From positions 186,001 through 250,000 of the forward strand of contig NZ_OY782564.1 of the NCBI RefSeq assembly GCF_963677875.1: DNA of 64,000 bases, read 5' to 3'. The position numbers and the translations under genes are program-made. How positions within the stretch are numbered: the stretch's first letter is position 1; the number at the start of each line of letters is the position of its first letter. This stretch comes from Thiomicrorhabdus sp. (GTDB lineage Bacteria > Pseudomonadota > Gammaproteobacteria > Thiomicrospirales > Thiomicrospiraceae). A model generated the notes under the pieces. The model was not told where the DNA came from. It searched no databases and saw only the letters and a list, made by a program, of their open reading frames with translations. Shown piece after piece: positions 16,982 to 25,277 of this stretch.

Positions 16982-18282
16982 ACCATACTCACTCTATTTA
17001 AATTGAAAAACACACCGTTCAAAATAACTTTCAATAAAGCTTTATGCTTATTTAAGTTAGCTAAAATGGCGAGATAAAAAAAACTAATAAGTGTCGACAT
17101 TGCAGCGCCCTCTATCTCATACAGAGGGATCAATACTGCATTTAAAAGAATATTTAATACACCAGCAATTAAGATTCTTTTTGTTATATCGGTTTCTTTT
17201 CCCTCTACCAAAATAACCCTGTTATTTAACGTGGCTATTGCCGCAAAAATCGCAGCAAAAAATAAAATAGGTAAAACATCTTTACCGGATAAATAATCCT
17301 GACCAAGGAAAAACAATACAAGGGCTTCGGATTGAAATAAGAAAATCAAAAATACAAAAATACCTGAATAGATAAATAAAGAGTAAATAAAACTTAAATA
17401 TTTGTGATATTCGTCACTCTTCGATAACTTAAGAATTACAGGAAGCAAAGAGATTGACAGCACATAAGGAATCATATTCCAGCCTTCAAAAAATTTAGAA
17501 ATCGCTGAATAAACCCCTAAGTCATAACTATCCAAATAATAATAAATCATCAGCTGGTCAGTCCGAAGATACAACATTGAACCAAGAGCAACCAAAGTCA
17601 TAGGCCATGCACTGACTATCAATTTCTGAACAAGGCCACGATCGAAAGCAAACACAAAATTTTTCTGTTTCTGTTTCAAATAAGTGAGTATCAAGCCAAC
17701 AGAAATAGATAAATGGTCAAATGCAAAAGCTAATGCAAAAGCCAATAAATCGGCTTCAACCCAAACCAAGTAAATTTTGATTATTGAAGAAACAAGCAAA
17801 GCAAGGGATTTCGATATTGAAGAATATTTTGCCTTGACTTGCGCCTGAAAAGCATAGTCAATCACAAGAAAAGTTTGAAAAAACAACCCCGTCGATATAA
17901 TCAGAATATATAACTTTGTTTGAAAATCACTATCTAAGAAATATATAAAAGCTCCAAGGAGAACACTTCCAACCATGGCAGCAGCTACCATTAGTCCGAA
18001 AGCTGTTCCCATATAAGCATAGAACTTTTCAGGATATTGCGTTAAATCCCTAACTAAAATACTTTCCATGCCAAGTCTCGCTATTGTCATAAAAACAGCA
18101 ACGATAGCAAGAGCATAACTGAGTATCCCAAAGGAATCAGGACCTAAGTACCTAGCAACGTAAATACTAACAAAAATAGCAGAAACGAATCTTAAACCAT
18201 ATTCAGCCATCATCCACGAGGAATTCTTAAAATACCTCATAAAAGATTCATTTTGAGAAAGCTTTTTTAGCTTGGAGATCAT
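16969..18282 (-). CDS. wzx: Wzx-type repeat-unit flippase
   Basis: A polytopic membrane protein with about 12-14 hydrophobic segments, starting KNSSWMMAEYGLRFVSAIFVSIYVARYLGP, a classic polysaccharide-biosynthesis (MOP superfamily) N-terminus. It moves lipid-linked repeat units across the inner membrane. I chose the ATG at 18282 (437 aa). An upstream in-frame start at 18342 would run 53 bp into rfbB and add a non-hydrophobic leader unlike the family. It follows rfbB after 7 bp and precedes the FrhB-like gene. Confidence 0.88.
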   Translation of the reverse strand: MISKLKKLSQNESFMRYFKNSSWMMAEYGLRFVSAIFVSIYVARYLGPDSFGILSYALAIVAVFMTIARLGMESILVRDLTQYPEKFYAYMGTAFGLMVAAAMVGSVLLGAFIYFLDSDFQTKLYILIISTGLFFQTFLVIDYAFQAQVKAKYSSISKSLALLVSSIIKIYLVWVEADLLAFALAFAFDHLSISVGLILTYLKQKQKNFVFAFDRGLVQKLIVSAWPMTLVALGSMLYLRTDQLMIYYYLDSYDLGVYSAISKFFEGWNMIPYVLSISLLPVILKLSKSDEYHKYLSFIYSLFIYSGIFVFLIFLFQSEALVLFFLGQDYLSGKDVLPILFFAAIFAAIATLNNRVILVEGKETDITKRILIAGVLNILLNAVLIPLYEIEGAAMSTLISFFYLAILANLNKHKALLKVILNGVFFNLNRVSMVWKK

Positions 18283-18289
18283 AAAAGCC

Positions 18290-19399
18290 CTATTTATTTG
18301 CACCGCCCAAGCGCTCTCGTTGGTAAGAGCCATCCTGAACATGTTGACACCAAGTCTGGTTATCTAGGTACCATTGCACGGTTTTTTTAATGCCGGATTC
18401 GAAAGTTTCTTCTGGTGTCCAGCTTAATTCTTTTTGTATTTTGCTGGCATCGATAGCATAGCGCATATCATGCCCTGGTCGATCGGCGACATAGGTAATT
18501 TGTTCTGCATACTTGGTTTCTTTTGGACGCACTTCATCTAAAATTTGGCAGATAGTTTCTACTACCTCAATATTCTGTTTTTCGTTATGTCCGCCAATAT
18601 TATAGGTTTCACCCACTTCACCAGTCGTTGCGACCAACACCAAAGCGCGCGCATGATCTTCTACAAATAACCAATCACGAATTTGATTGCCTTTGCCATA
18701 AACGGGTAACTCTTTGCCTTCCAGCGCATTTAGAATGACCAAAGGAATGAGTTTTTCTGGAAAGTGAAAAGGCCCGTAATTATTTGAACAGTTGGTCACT
18801 AAGGTAGGTAGGCCATAGGTTCGCTTCCAAGCCCTTACCAAATGATCCGATCCTGCTTTAGAGGCGGAATAAGGTGAGCTGGGTTCGTAGGCCGTTTTTT
18901 CAGTAAACAATGGCAGGCTGTGTTTTTCAGCATCACTAACTTCATCCGGATGCGGCAAATCGCCATAAACTTCATCGGTTGAAATATGATGAAAACGGAA
19001 ATTCGCTTTTTTATCACCCTCTAACTCAGACCAATAAGCACGTGCTTGTTCTAGCAGAGTATAGGTGCCAACAATATTAGTTTGAATAAACTCGCCCGGC
19101 CCATCAATAGAACGATCAACATGGGACTCAGCCGCCAAATGCATAACAATATCCGGTTGATGCTTATTAAAAACACGTTTTAGTTCTGTGGCATCACAAA
19201 TATCAACTTGTTCAAAAGCATATCTAGCGTTCTCACTAACACTCATCAAAGACTCTAGATTACCTGCATAGGTGAGTTTATCGACATTGATTACCGAGTG
19301 ATCAGTATCGTTAATTAAGTGGCGCACAACTGCAGAACCGATAAAACCGGCTCCGCCGGTCACAAGAATTTTACGTGATGAATTTTTAATCTCGGACAT
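18290..19399 (-). CDS. rfbB: dTDP-glucose 4,6-dehydratase
   Basis: Second enzyme of dTDP-L-rhamnose synthesis, an NAD-dependent extended SDR. Visible features are [16 protein letters not shown] (14-29), [16 protein letters not shown], the catalytic ISTDEVYGD and [12 protein letters not shown]. The 369-aa length is typical. It is last of the four contiguous rfb genes in transcription order A-C-D-B and starts 21 bp after rfbD. Its composition looks less AT-rich than wzx-GT2 downstream. Confidence 0.96.
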   Translation of the reverse strand: MSEIKNSSRKILVTGGAGFIGSAVVRHLINDTDHSVINVDKLTYAGNLESLMSVSENARYAFEQVDICDATELKRVFNKHQPDIVMHLAAESHVDRSIDGPGEFIQTNIVGTYTLLEQARAYWSELEGDKKANFRFHHISTDEVYGDLPHPDEVSDAEKHSLPLFTEKTAYEPSSPYSASKAGSDHLVRAWKRTYGLPTLVTNCSNNYGPFHFPEKLIPLVILNALEGKELPVYGKGNQIRDWLFVEDHARALVLVATTGEVGETYNIGGHNEKQNIEVVETICQILDEVRPKETKYAEQITYVADRPGHDMRYAIDASKIQKELSWTPEETFESGIKKTVQWYLDNQTWCQHVQDGSYQRERLGGANK

Positions 19400-19420
19400 A
19401 GTACTTAATCTTATTTTTCG

Positions 19421-20290
19421 TTAATGTGACAGTTCGTTTAAACAGGCCATGAGAGAATCACGCCAATAAGGAATTTCCACACCAAAAGCTTGCTTGATTT
19501 TTGCCTTATTCATCAAACTATAATGCGGACGAGTTGCTGGGGTAGGGTAATCCCTGGTCTCAATTGGGCTGACCTTGCACTCAATTTCGGATAATTCAAA
19601 TATGGCCTTGGCGAAATCAAACCATGAGCAGACGCCTTCATTTGAAAAATGGAATATTTCGGGCTCCCCGATAAATCGATCAGAAGCTTGTAGAAGAGTC
19701 ATTATGGTACGCGCTAAATCTTCAGCATAAGTTGGACTACCAATTTGATCGAAAATCACACTCAACTCATCTCGATCTTGCCCCAATTTGAGCATAGTTT
19801 TTACGAAATTATTGCCGAATTCAGAATAAACCCAGCTAGTACGGATAATGCAACCCTTTGGCTTAATTTTACCGATAGCTTGCTCACCCTTTAATTTTGT
19901 TTCACCGTAAACGCACTGAGGGGCCACGGGATCCGATTCAACATAAGGCTGAAACCCTTTCCCACTAAAAACATAATCAGTGCTTACATGAATTAAAACA
20001 ACATCCTTCTGCCGACAAAGTTCAGCTAAATGCATCACTGCTAAGTGATTAATTTGATCGGCGATTTTTACTTCCGTTTCTGCTTTATCTACGGCGGTGT
20101 AGGCAGCACAATTAATGACGATATCGAACGAATTATCTTTAAAAAAAGAATCAAGAGAATTACTTTCAAGTAAATTAATTTCATCCCTATCGGTAAAAAT
20201 GAATTCGCAACGGTGATAACGTCTTGCCAATTTCTGGAAAGACATCCCCAATTGACCATTTTTACCAATCACCAAGATTTTCTTATTCAT
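19421..20290 (-). CDS. rfbD: dTDP-4-dehydrorhamnose reductase
   Basis: Last enzyme of dTDP-L-rhamnose synthesis. It opens KILVIGKNGQLGMSFQ (NAD(P) loop) and contains INCAAYTAVDKAE, VSTDYVFSGKG, the catalytic YGETKLKGE and RTSWVYSEFGNNFV. The 289-aa length is typical. The start overlaps the rfbC end by 8 bp, supporting coupled translation. Confidence 0.96.
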   Translation of the reverse strand: MNKKILVIGKNGQLGMSFQKLARRYHRCEFIFTDRDEINLLESNSLDSFFKDNSFDIVINCAAYTAVDKAETEVKIADQINHLAVMHLAELCRQKDVVLIHVSTDYVFSGKGFQPYVESDPVAPQCVYGETKLKGEQAIGKIKPKGCIIRTSWVYSEFGNNFVKTMLKLGQDRDELSVIFDQIGSPTYAEDLARTIMTLLQASDRFIGEPEIFHFSNEGVCSWFDFAKAIFELSEIECKVSPIETRDYPTPATRPHYSLMNKAKIKQAFGVEIPYWRDSLMACLNELSH

Positions 20291-20858
20291 AGTAATTCAC
20301 ATCATAATCAAAGCAATCAGCCAAATCCCTCAAGACAGGCTGATGTAAATCCTTCTCGGAAAGTATTAAATCAGCTTCAGGCAATATCCAATCAATCGCC
20401 AGAGAAGGATCGTTAAAAACGAGACCTGCGTCATGGTTTGGAGCGTAATAATTATCAACTTTATAGGTAAAAACAGCTGATTCGCTAAGCACAACAAAAC
20501 CATGAGCAAAGCCGCGAGGCACAAAAAGCTGATGCTTGTTCTCTGCGCTCAATTCAGCAGTCACATACTGACCAAAAGTCGGACTACCACGGCGAATATC
20601 AACCGCGACATCCAATACCTTGCCTTCAATCACTCGAACTAGCTTACTCTGCGCAAACGGAGGTAATTGAAAATGCAAACCTCTCAAGACTCCCTTGATG
20701 GACTTGGACTCATTATCTTGGCAAAAATTGACCTTATAACCAACGGCCTCTTCAAACTTATCCTGGCGGAAAGTTTCAAAAAAGTATCCACGATCATCGC
20801 CGAAAACCTTCGGTTTAACCAAGACAACTTCCGGAATTGTTTGGTGAATAAACTCCAT
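20283..20858 (-). CDS. rfbC: dTDP-4-dehydrorhamnose 3,5-epimerase
   Basis: Cupin-fold epimerase of 191 aa. It shows PKVFGDDRGYFFETFR, VLRGLHFQLPPFAQSKLVRV (catalytic His), DVAVDIRRGSPTFG, and PRGFAHGFVVLSE. Together with RfbA, RfbB and RfbD it supplies dTDP-L-rhamnose to the polysaccharide. Its start overlaps the rfbA stop by one base. Confidence 0.96.
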   Translation of the reverse strand: MEFIHQTIPEVVLVKPKVFGDDRGYFFETFRQDKFEEAVGYKVNFCQDNESKSIKGVLRGLHFQLPPFAQSKLVRVIEGKVLDVAVDIRRGSPTFGQYVTAELSAENKHQLFVPRGFAHGFVVLSESAVFTYKVDNYYAPNHDAGLVFNDPSLAIDWILPEADLILSEKDLHQPVLRDLADCFDYDVNYYE

Positions 20859-21745
20859 TACTGTACGCGCCCTTCTTCCGCCCGCTTCAACAGATACTGA
20901 CCGTATTGATTTTTCTTAAGGGGTTGTGCCAATTCAACCAGCTGATTTTTACTGATGTATCCCATTTCAAATGCTATCTCTTCCAAACAGGCGACTTTAA
21001 GCCCTTGACGCTTCTCAATAGTTTCAATAAAAGCAGAAGCCTCAAGCAAACTTTCATGTGTGCCTGTATCTAACCACGCATAACCTCGTCCCATAGTTTC
21101 CAGCTTAAGACGCCCTTCAGCTAAATACATTTGATTAACCGTGGTAATTTCCAATTCGCCGCGATGTGAAGGTTTAACCTCTGCCGCTTTTTTCAAAACA
21201 TCATTAGGATAAAAATACAGCCCGGTTACCGCATAATTCGATTTCGGTTTTGCCGGTTTTTCCTCCAAGCTGACAACATTGCCACTTTCATCAAATTCGG
21301 CAACGCCATAACGTTCCGGATCGTGTACGTGATAGCCAAAAACAGTTGCCTTATTCTCATCTTTTGCATTTCGCACTGCTGACGCCAACGTATGAGTTAA
21401 ATCATGTCCATAATAAATATTATCGCCTAGAATCAAGCAAGCATCATCGTCACCAACAAACTCTTTTCCAAGGATAAACGCCTGCGCCAGGCCATCAGGA
21501 GAAGGCTGTACAACATATTTAAAACACATACCCAGCTCGGAACCATCCCCCAATAAACGCTGAAAACTACTTTGATCTTCCGGGGTTGTTATGATTAGCA
21601 CATCTTTTATTCCAGCAAGCATTAAAACCGACAATGGATAATACACCATCGGCTTATCATAAATCGGCACTAACTGCTTTGAAACCCCCTTAGTGATGGG
21701 GTATAAACGAGTTCCACTTCCGCCTGCTAAAATAATTCCTTTCAC
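20858..21745 (-). CDS. rfbA: Glucose-1-phosphate thymidylyltransferase
   Basis: First enzyme of dTDP-L-rhamnose synthesis (dTTP + glucose-1-P to dTDP-glucose). [20 protein letters not shown] at the N-terminus is the nucleotidyltransferase signature. It also has [25 protein letters not shown] with the metal-binding Asp, and [13 protein letters not shown] near the C-terminus. Length 295 aa is standard. It lies 48 bp downstream of ugd. Confidence 0.97.
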   Translation of the reverse strand: MKGIILAGGSGTRLYPITKGVSKQLVPIYDKPMVYYPLSVLMLAGIKDVLIITTPEDQSSFQRLLGDGSELGMCFKYVVQPSPDGLAQAFILGKEFVGDDDACLILGDNIYYGHDLTHTLASAVRNAKDENKATVFGYHVHDPERYGVAEFDESGNVVSLEEKPAKPKSNYAVTGLYFYPNDVLKKAAEVKPSHRGELEITTVNQMYLAEGRLKLETMGRGYAWLDTGTHESLLEASAFIETIEKRQGLKVACLEEIAFEMGYISKNQLVELAQPLKKNQYGQYLLKRAEEGRVQ

Positions 21746-21793
21746 AAGTCTTTCCTATTTCAAACTTAATTTATTTTTAATTTCTAAAAGAAT

Positions 21794-22966
21794 TCAGTCA
21801 CTCCCAAACAAATCCCGAGTGTAAATTTTGTCTTTTACATCGAGAATTTCGTCGGTCATTCGGTTTGCCACAATCAAGTCGGCTTTGTTTTTAAATTCTG
21901 CGAGATCCGAAATAACTTCCGATCTAAAGAATTCCGATTCTTTTAGCGCCGGTTCGTAAACAACCACCTTAATACCCTTGGCTTTTACGCGTTTCATAAT
22001 ACCTTGAATCGCACTGGCGCGAAAGTTGTCCGATCCTTGCTTCATCACCAACCGGTAGATGCCAACCACCTTTGGATTACGCTTTACGATCTGCTCGGCG
22101 ATAAAATCTTTTCGCGTTGTATTGGTTTGTACAATGGCTGCGATCAAATTTTGCGGTACATTTCTATAATTCGCCAGCAGCTGCTTGGTATCTTTCGGCA
22201 GACAATAGCCTCCATAGCCGAAACTCGGATTGTTGTAGTGATCGCCGATTCTCGGGTCCAAACCAACGCCCCGAATAACCTGATGACTATCCAGCCCAAG
22301 ACTTTCGCAATAAGAATCCAACTCGTTAAAGTAAGAAATACGCATTGCCAGATAGGTATTGGAAAACAGCTTGACGGCTTCAGCTTCGGTCGAGCAGGTA
22401 AAGAGTACCGGAATATTCTCCGTCGGTTCCAAAGCACCTTCAACCAACATAGCGGCAAATACTCGCGCACGCTCCGACTCTTCTCCAACGATAATTCTCG
22501 ACGGGTGTAAGTTATCGTAAAGCGCTCTTCCTTCCCGCAAAAACTCCGGAGAAAAGAGAATATGATCACAGCCATACCGCTTTTTGATGTTTTCCGTATA
22601 ACCTACCGGGACCGTCGATTTAATCACCATTACCGCGTCAGGATTAATCGCGAGAACGTCCTCGATTACCGATTCAACACTTACCGTATTAAAAGCGTTA
22701 GTTTCTACGTCATAGTCTGTAGGCGTTGCTATGATAACAAAATCCGCACCGCGATAGGCTTGTTCTTTATCCAGTGTCGCAGTCAGATCAAGCGTTTTAT
22801 TCTCTAAAAAATCGCTGATTTCCGCGTCAATGATCGGCGATTTTCGCTGATTCAATAAATCGACTTTTTCGGCAACAATATCGACCGCCACCACCTCATG
22901 GTGCCTGGCCAGCAAAACCGCCAACGAAAGTCCGACATATCCCGTTCCAGCTACCGCAATTTTCAT
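21794..22966 (-). CDS. ugd: UDP-glucose 6-dehydrogenase
   Basis: Oxidises UDP-glucose to UDP-glucuronate with two NAD+, providing an acidic sugar precursor. It opens [19 protein letters not shown] (NAD loop), has [26 protein letters not shown], and [11 protein letters not shown], whose Cys is the catalytic nucleophile. Length 390 aa matches the short E. coli-type Ugd. It is the first gene of the long leftward polysaccharide operon, with 190 bp before glmS. Confidence 0.96.
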   Translation of the reverse strand: MKIAVAGTGYVGLSLAVLLARHHEVVAVDIVAEKVDLLNQRKSPIIDAEISDFLENKTLDLTATLDKEQAYRGADFVIIATPTDYDVETNAFNTVSVESVIEDVLAINPDAVMVIKSTVPVGYTENIKKRYGCDHILFSPEFLREGRALYDNLHPSRIIVGEESERARVFAAMLVEGALEPTENIPVLFTCSTEAEAVKLFSNTYLAMRISYFNELDSYCESLGLDSHQVIRGVGLDPRIGDHYNNPSFGYGGYCLPKDTKQLLANYRNVPQNLIAAIVQTNTTRKDFIAEQIVKRNPKVVGIYRLVMKQGSDNFRASAIQGIMKRVKAKGIKVVVYEPALKESEFFRSEVISDLAEFKNKADLIVANRMTDEILDVKDKIYTRDLFGSD

Positions 22967-23089
22967 AATTTAGCGAACCTCTTCCACACTGATCTACATT
23001 AGCTCATTAGCCTTTACCGAGTTTCGGATGGGCAATCAACACCCGCGCAAACATTCCGGCAAACCGATCTAGAATAGAGATTAAAACCG

Positions 23090-23111
23090 CTGGCCGCAAA
23101 CGCCCGGCCAG
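23090..23111 (-). terminator. Probable intrinsic terminator of glmS
   Basis: On the minus strand a perfect 7-bp stem CTGGCCG/CGGCCAG with an 8-nt loop follows the glmS stop and is followed by CGGTTTTAATCT. The stem is strong but the U-run is short and slightly displaced. Confidence 0.55.
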
Positions 23112-23156
23112 AAGTTTCATAAAACTTTAAAGCAGGCAACCGGCGATATTGAATCA

Positions 23157-25040
23157 TTACTCCACCGTGACCGACTTGGCCAGGTTTCTCGGCTGATCGA
23201 CATCGGTTCCCTTGATCAAGGCAACATGGTAAGCAAGCAATTGCAGAGGGATATTAAAGGTAATCGGCGCCGTGATTCGCCCGACATTGCTAGTGGCTTT
23301 GACCACTTTCATACCGCCTTCCGAATTGGTATTGGCATTTTCGTCCTCAAATACCACCATCTGCCCGCCGCGCGCGCGGACTTCCTGCAAATTCGATTTC
23401 AGCTTCTCAAGGAGATCGTCATGTGGGGCGATTGCAATAACCGGCATATTTTCGTCGATCAAAGCCAGAGGGCCATGTTTAAGCTCGCCGGCCGGATAAG
23501 CTTCGGCATGAATGTAACTGATTTCCTTCAACTTGAGCGCGGCTTCCAAAGCAATCGGATACATGGTTCCGCGCCCTAAAAACAAAGCGCTGCTTTTATC
23601 GGCGAACTGCTTGGCAATTTCTTTGATCTCCGCTTCGTGCGCCAAGGCTTTACTGATCAATCCAGGTAACTTCTGCAACCCCTGGACAATGATTCGCTCG
23701 CGTTTTGCAGTCATCCGCCCTTGGACTTTTCCAAGGGTCATCAACAACAGGGACAGCGCAACCAACTGAGTGGTAAAGGCTTTGGTCGAAGCCACCCCGA
23801 TTTCTGGCCCGGCATGGGTCAGAAAAACCAGATCAGACTCACGGGTCAGACTGGATTCCGGTACATTACAGATCGTCAAAGTCGGGCAATTCAAGCGAAG
23901 CGCATCGCGTTTCTGCTTGATCTGCTGTAAGGCAGCCAGCGTATCCGCCGTCTCTCCCGACTGACTGATGGTCACAAAAAGCGTATTATTCAACAGAACC
24001 GGGTTTCGATAACGGAACTCGCTGGCCACTTCGACCAGACAGGGAACGCCGATGATATCTTCAAACCAGTATTTCGACACCAGACCGGCGTGATAACTGG
24101 TACCGCAGGCAATAATCTGAATCTGGGACACCGACGCAAATAAGCTCTCCGCCTGATGACCGAATGCACTGGTCAGGACGTTTTCCTGAGTAATGCGACC
24201 TTCCAAAGTATCGACTACCGCTTGCGACTGATCGAAAATTTCTTTATGCATGTAATGGCGGTGTTCGCCCAGCTCTACCGATGTCGAAGACAGGCTGGAT
24301 TGTTTGATTTCGCGTTCGACGACTTCGCCTTTCGCATCGATAATCTCCAACTCATCACGCCGAATACGGGCAAGATCCCCCTCTTCCAGAAAAATAAAAT
24401 TCTGTGTCACCGGCAAAAGAGCAGAAACGTCCGAAGCGATGAAATACTCGCCCAGACCAACACCGATCACCAGTGGACTGCCTTTACGAGCCGCCACCAG
24501 CGTATCCGGATCGTCAACCGCCATCACTCCCAGCGCATAAGCGCCTTTAAACTCATTTAAAGCGTTTTGCACCGCAGAGAAGAGCAGCTGATCCTTGGAC
24601 AGGCCTTTTTCTTTCATAGCCTGCAGATATTTATGAATACTGTGGGCAACCACTTCGGTATCGGTTTGCGACGTAAAACGATAGCCCAGCGCAAGCTGTT
24701 CGCTTTTCAGCTCCTGATAATTTTCGATAATACCGTTATGAACCACCGCAACTTCGTTGTTGCAAATATGCGGATGCGCATTATTTTCCGCAGGCACACC
24801 ATGCGTTGCCCAACGAGTGTGAGCAATCCCGATACAACCGGCCAGATTGGTTTCCGAGGATTTCACCTTATCTTTCAGATCCTGAATCTTACCGAGAGAG
24901 CGGATACGCTGCAGCTTCACGTTATCGTCAATGACCGCGACGCCGGAAGAATCGTACCCTCGATATTCCAGACGCTTGAGTCCCTCCAGTAAAATCGGAG
25001 TAACGTTTCGTTCCGCAATGCCACCTACAATTCCGCACAT
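23157..25040 (-). CDS. glmS: Glutamine-fructose-6-phosphate aminotransferase (isomerizing)
   Basis: Makes glucosamine-6-phosphate for peptidoglycan, LPS and amino-sugar precursors. The N-terminus MCGIVGG exposes the catalytic Cys2 of the glutaminase domain, with RLEYRGYDSSGVAV and AHTRWATHG next. Two SIS domains follow (ACGTSYHAGLVSKYWFED; FLGRGTMYPIALEAALKLKE). The C-terminus ending DQPRNLAKSVTVE is the conserved sugar-binding tail. At 627 aa it is slightly longer than E. coli GlmS (609 aa). It appears to be monocistronic between two hairpins, and I saw no glmS ribozyme. Confidence 0.97.
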   Translation of the reverse strand: MCGIVGGIAERNVTPILLEGLKRLEYRGYDSSGVAVIDDNVKLQRIRSLGKIQDLKDKVKSSETNLAGCIGIAHTRWATHGVPAENNAHPHICNNEVAVVHNGIIENYQELKSEQLALGYRFTSQTDTEVVAHSIHKYLQAMKEKGLSKDQLLFSAVQNALNEFKGAYALGVMAVDDPDTLVAARKGSPLVIGVGLGEYFIASDVSALLPVTQNFIFLEEGDLARIRRDELEIIDAKGEVVEREIKQSSLSSTSVELGEHRHYMHKEIFDQSQAVVDTLEGRITQENVLTSAFGHQAESLFASVSQIQIIACGTSYHAGLVSKYWFEDIIGVPCLVEVASEFRYRNPVLLNNTLFVTISQSGETADTLAALQQIKQKRDALRLNCPTLTICNVPESSLTRESDLVFLTHAGPEIGVASTKAFTTQLVALSLLLMTLGKVQGRMTAKRERIIVQGLQKLPGLISKALAHEAEIKEIAKQFADKSSALFLGRGTMYPIALEAALKLKEISYIHAEAYPAGELKHGPLALIDENMPVIAIAPHDDLLEKLKSNLQEVRARGGQMVVFEDENANTNSEGGMKVVKATSNVGRITAPITFNIPLQLLAYHVALIKGTDVDQPRNLAKSVTVE

Positions 25041-25079
25041 AATTTATCGACATCCAAAATAAGCATAAAATAATTGGGG

Positions 25080-25088
25080 ATTATAGCA
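25080..25088 (-). promoter_or_regulatory. Extended -10 promoter of glmS
   Basis: On the minus strand TGCTATAAT, a consensus extended -10 element, lies about 40 bp upstream of the glmS ATG. No convincing -35 box is present at 17 bp, which is tolerated by extended -10 promoters. Confidence 0.6.
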
Positions 25089-25091
25089 GAA

Positions 25092-25111
25092 AAGCCGATA
25101 GACACCGGCTT
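25092..25111 (-). terminator. Hairpin after the glycogen operon, abutting the glmS promoter
   Basis: On the minus strand a 6-bp stem AAGCCG/CGGCTT with an 8-nt loop is followed by TTCTGC. It lies about 165 bp after the glgP stop and directly upstream of the glmS -10 element. It is probably the end of the glg transcript; the U-run is short, so confidence is moderate. Confidence 0.45.
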
Positions 25112-25277
25112 CAAGAGGGAGGAATCTTGCGCAGCGAAACCGGAATATTGCTTTCCCGATCAAAAACACCCCATTAGGGTTCCGCAAAGATTGTAAGACT
25201 TTGAAAATCAAGCAAACGTAACCTGAAACAACTTAAACGCAACCTGGAAGACTATTTAACAAAAACAGCCTCCACCC

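Noticed and set aside
18283..18342. Upstream start for wzx
   Set aside because: Would overlap rfbB coding sequence and add a leader absent from flippases.
23041..25277. glmS ribozyme or riboswitch upstream of glmS
   Set aside because: The leader is only about 35-40 nt from the -10 element to ATG, too short for such an element.
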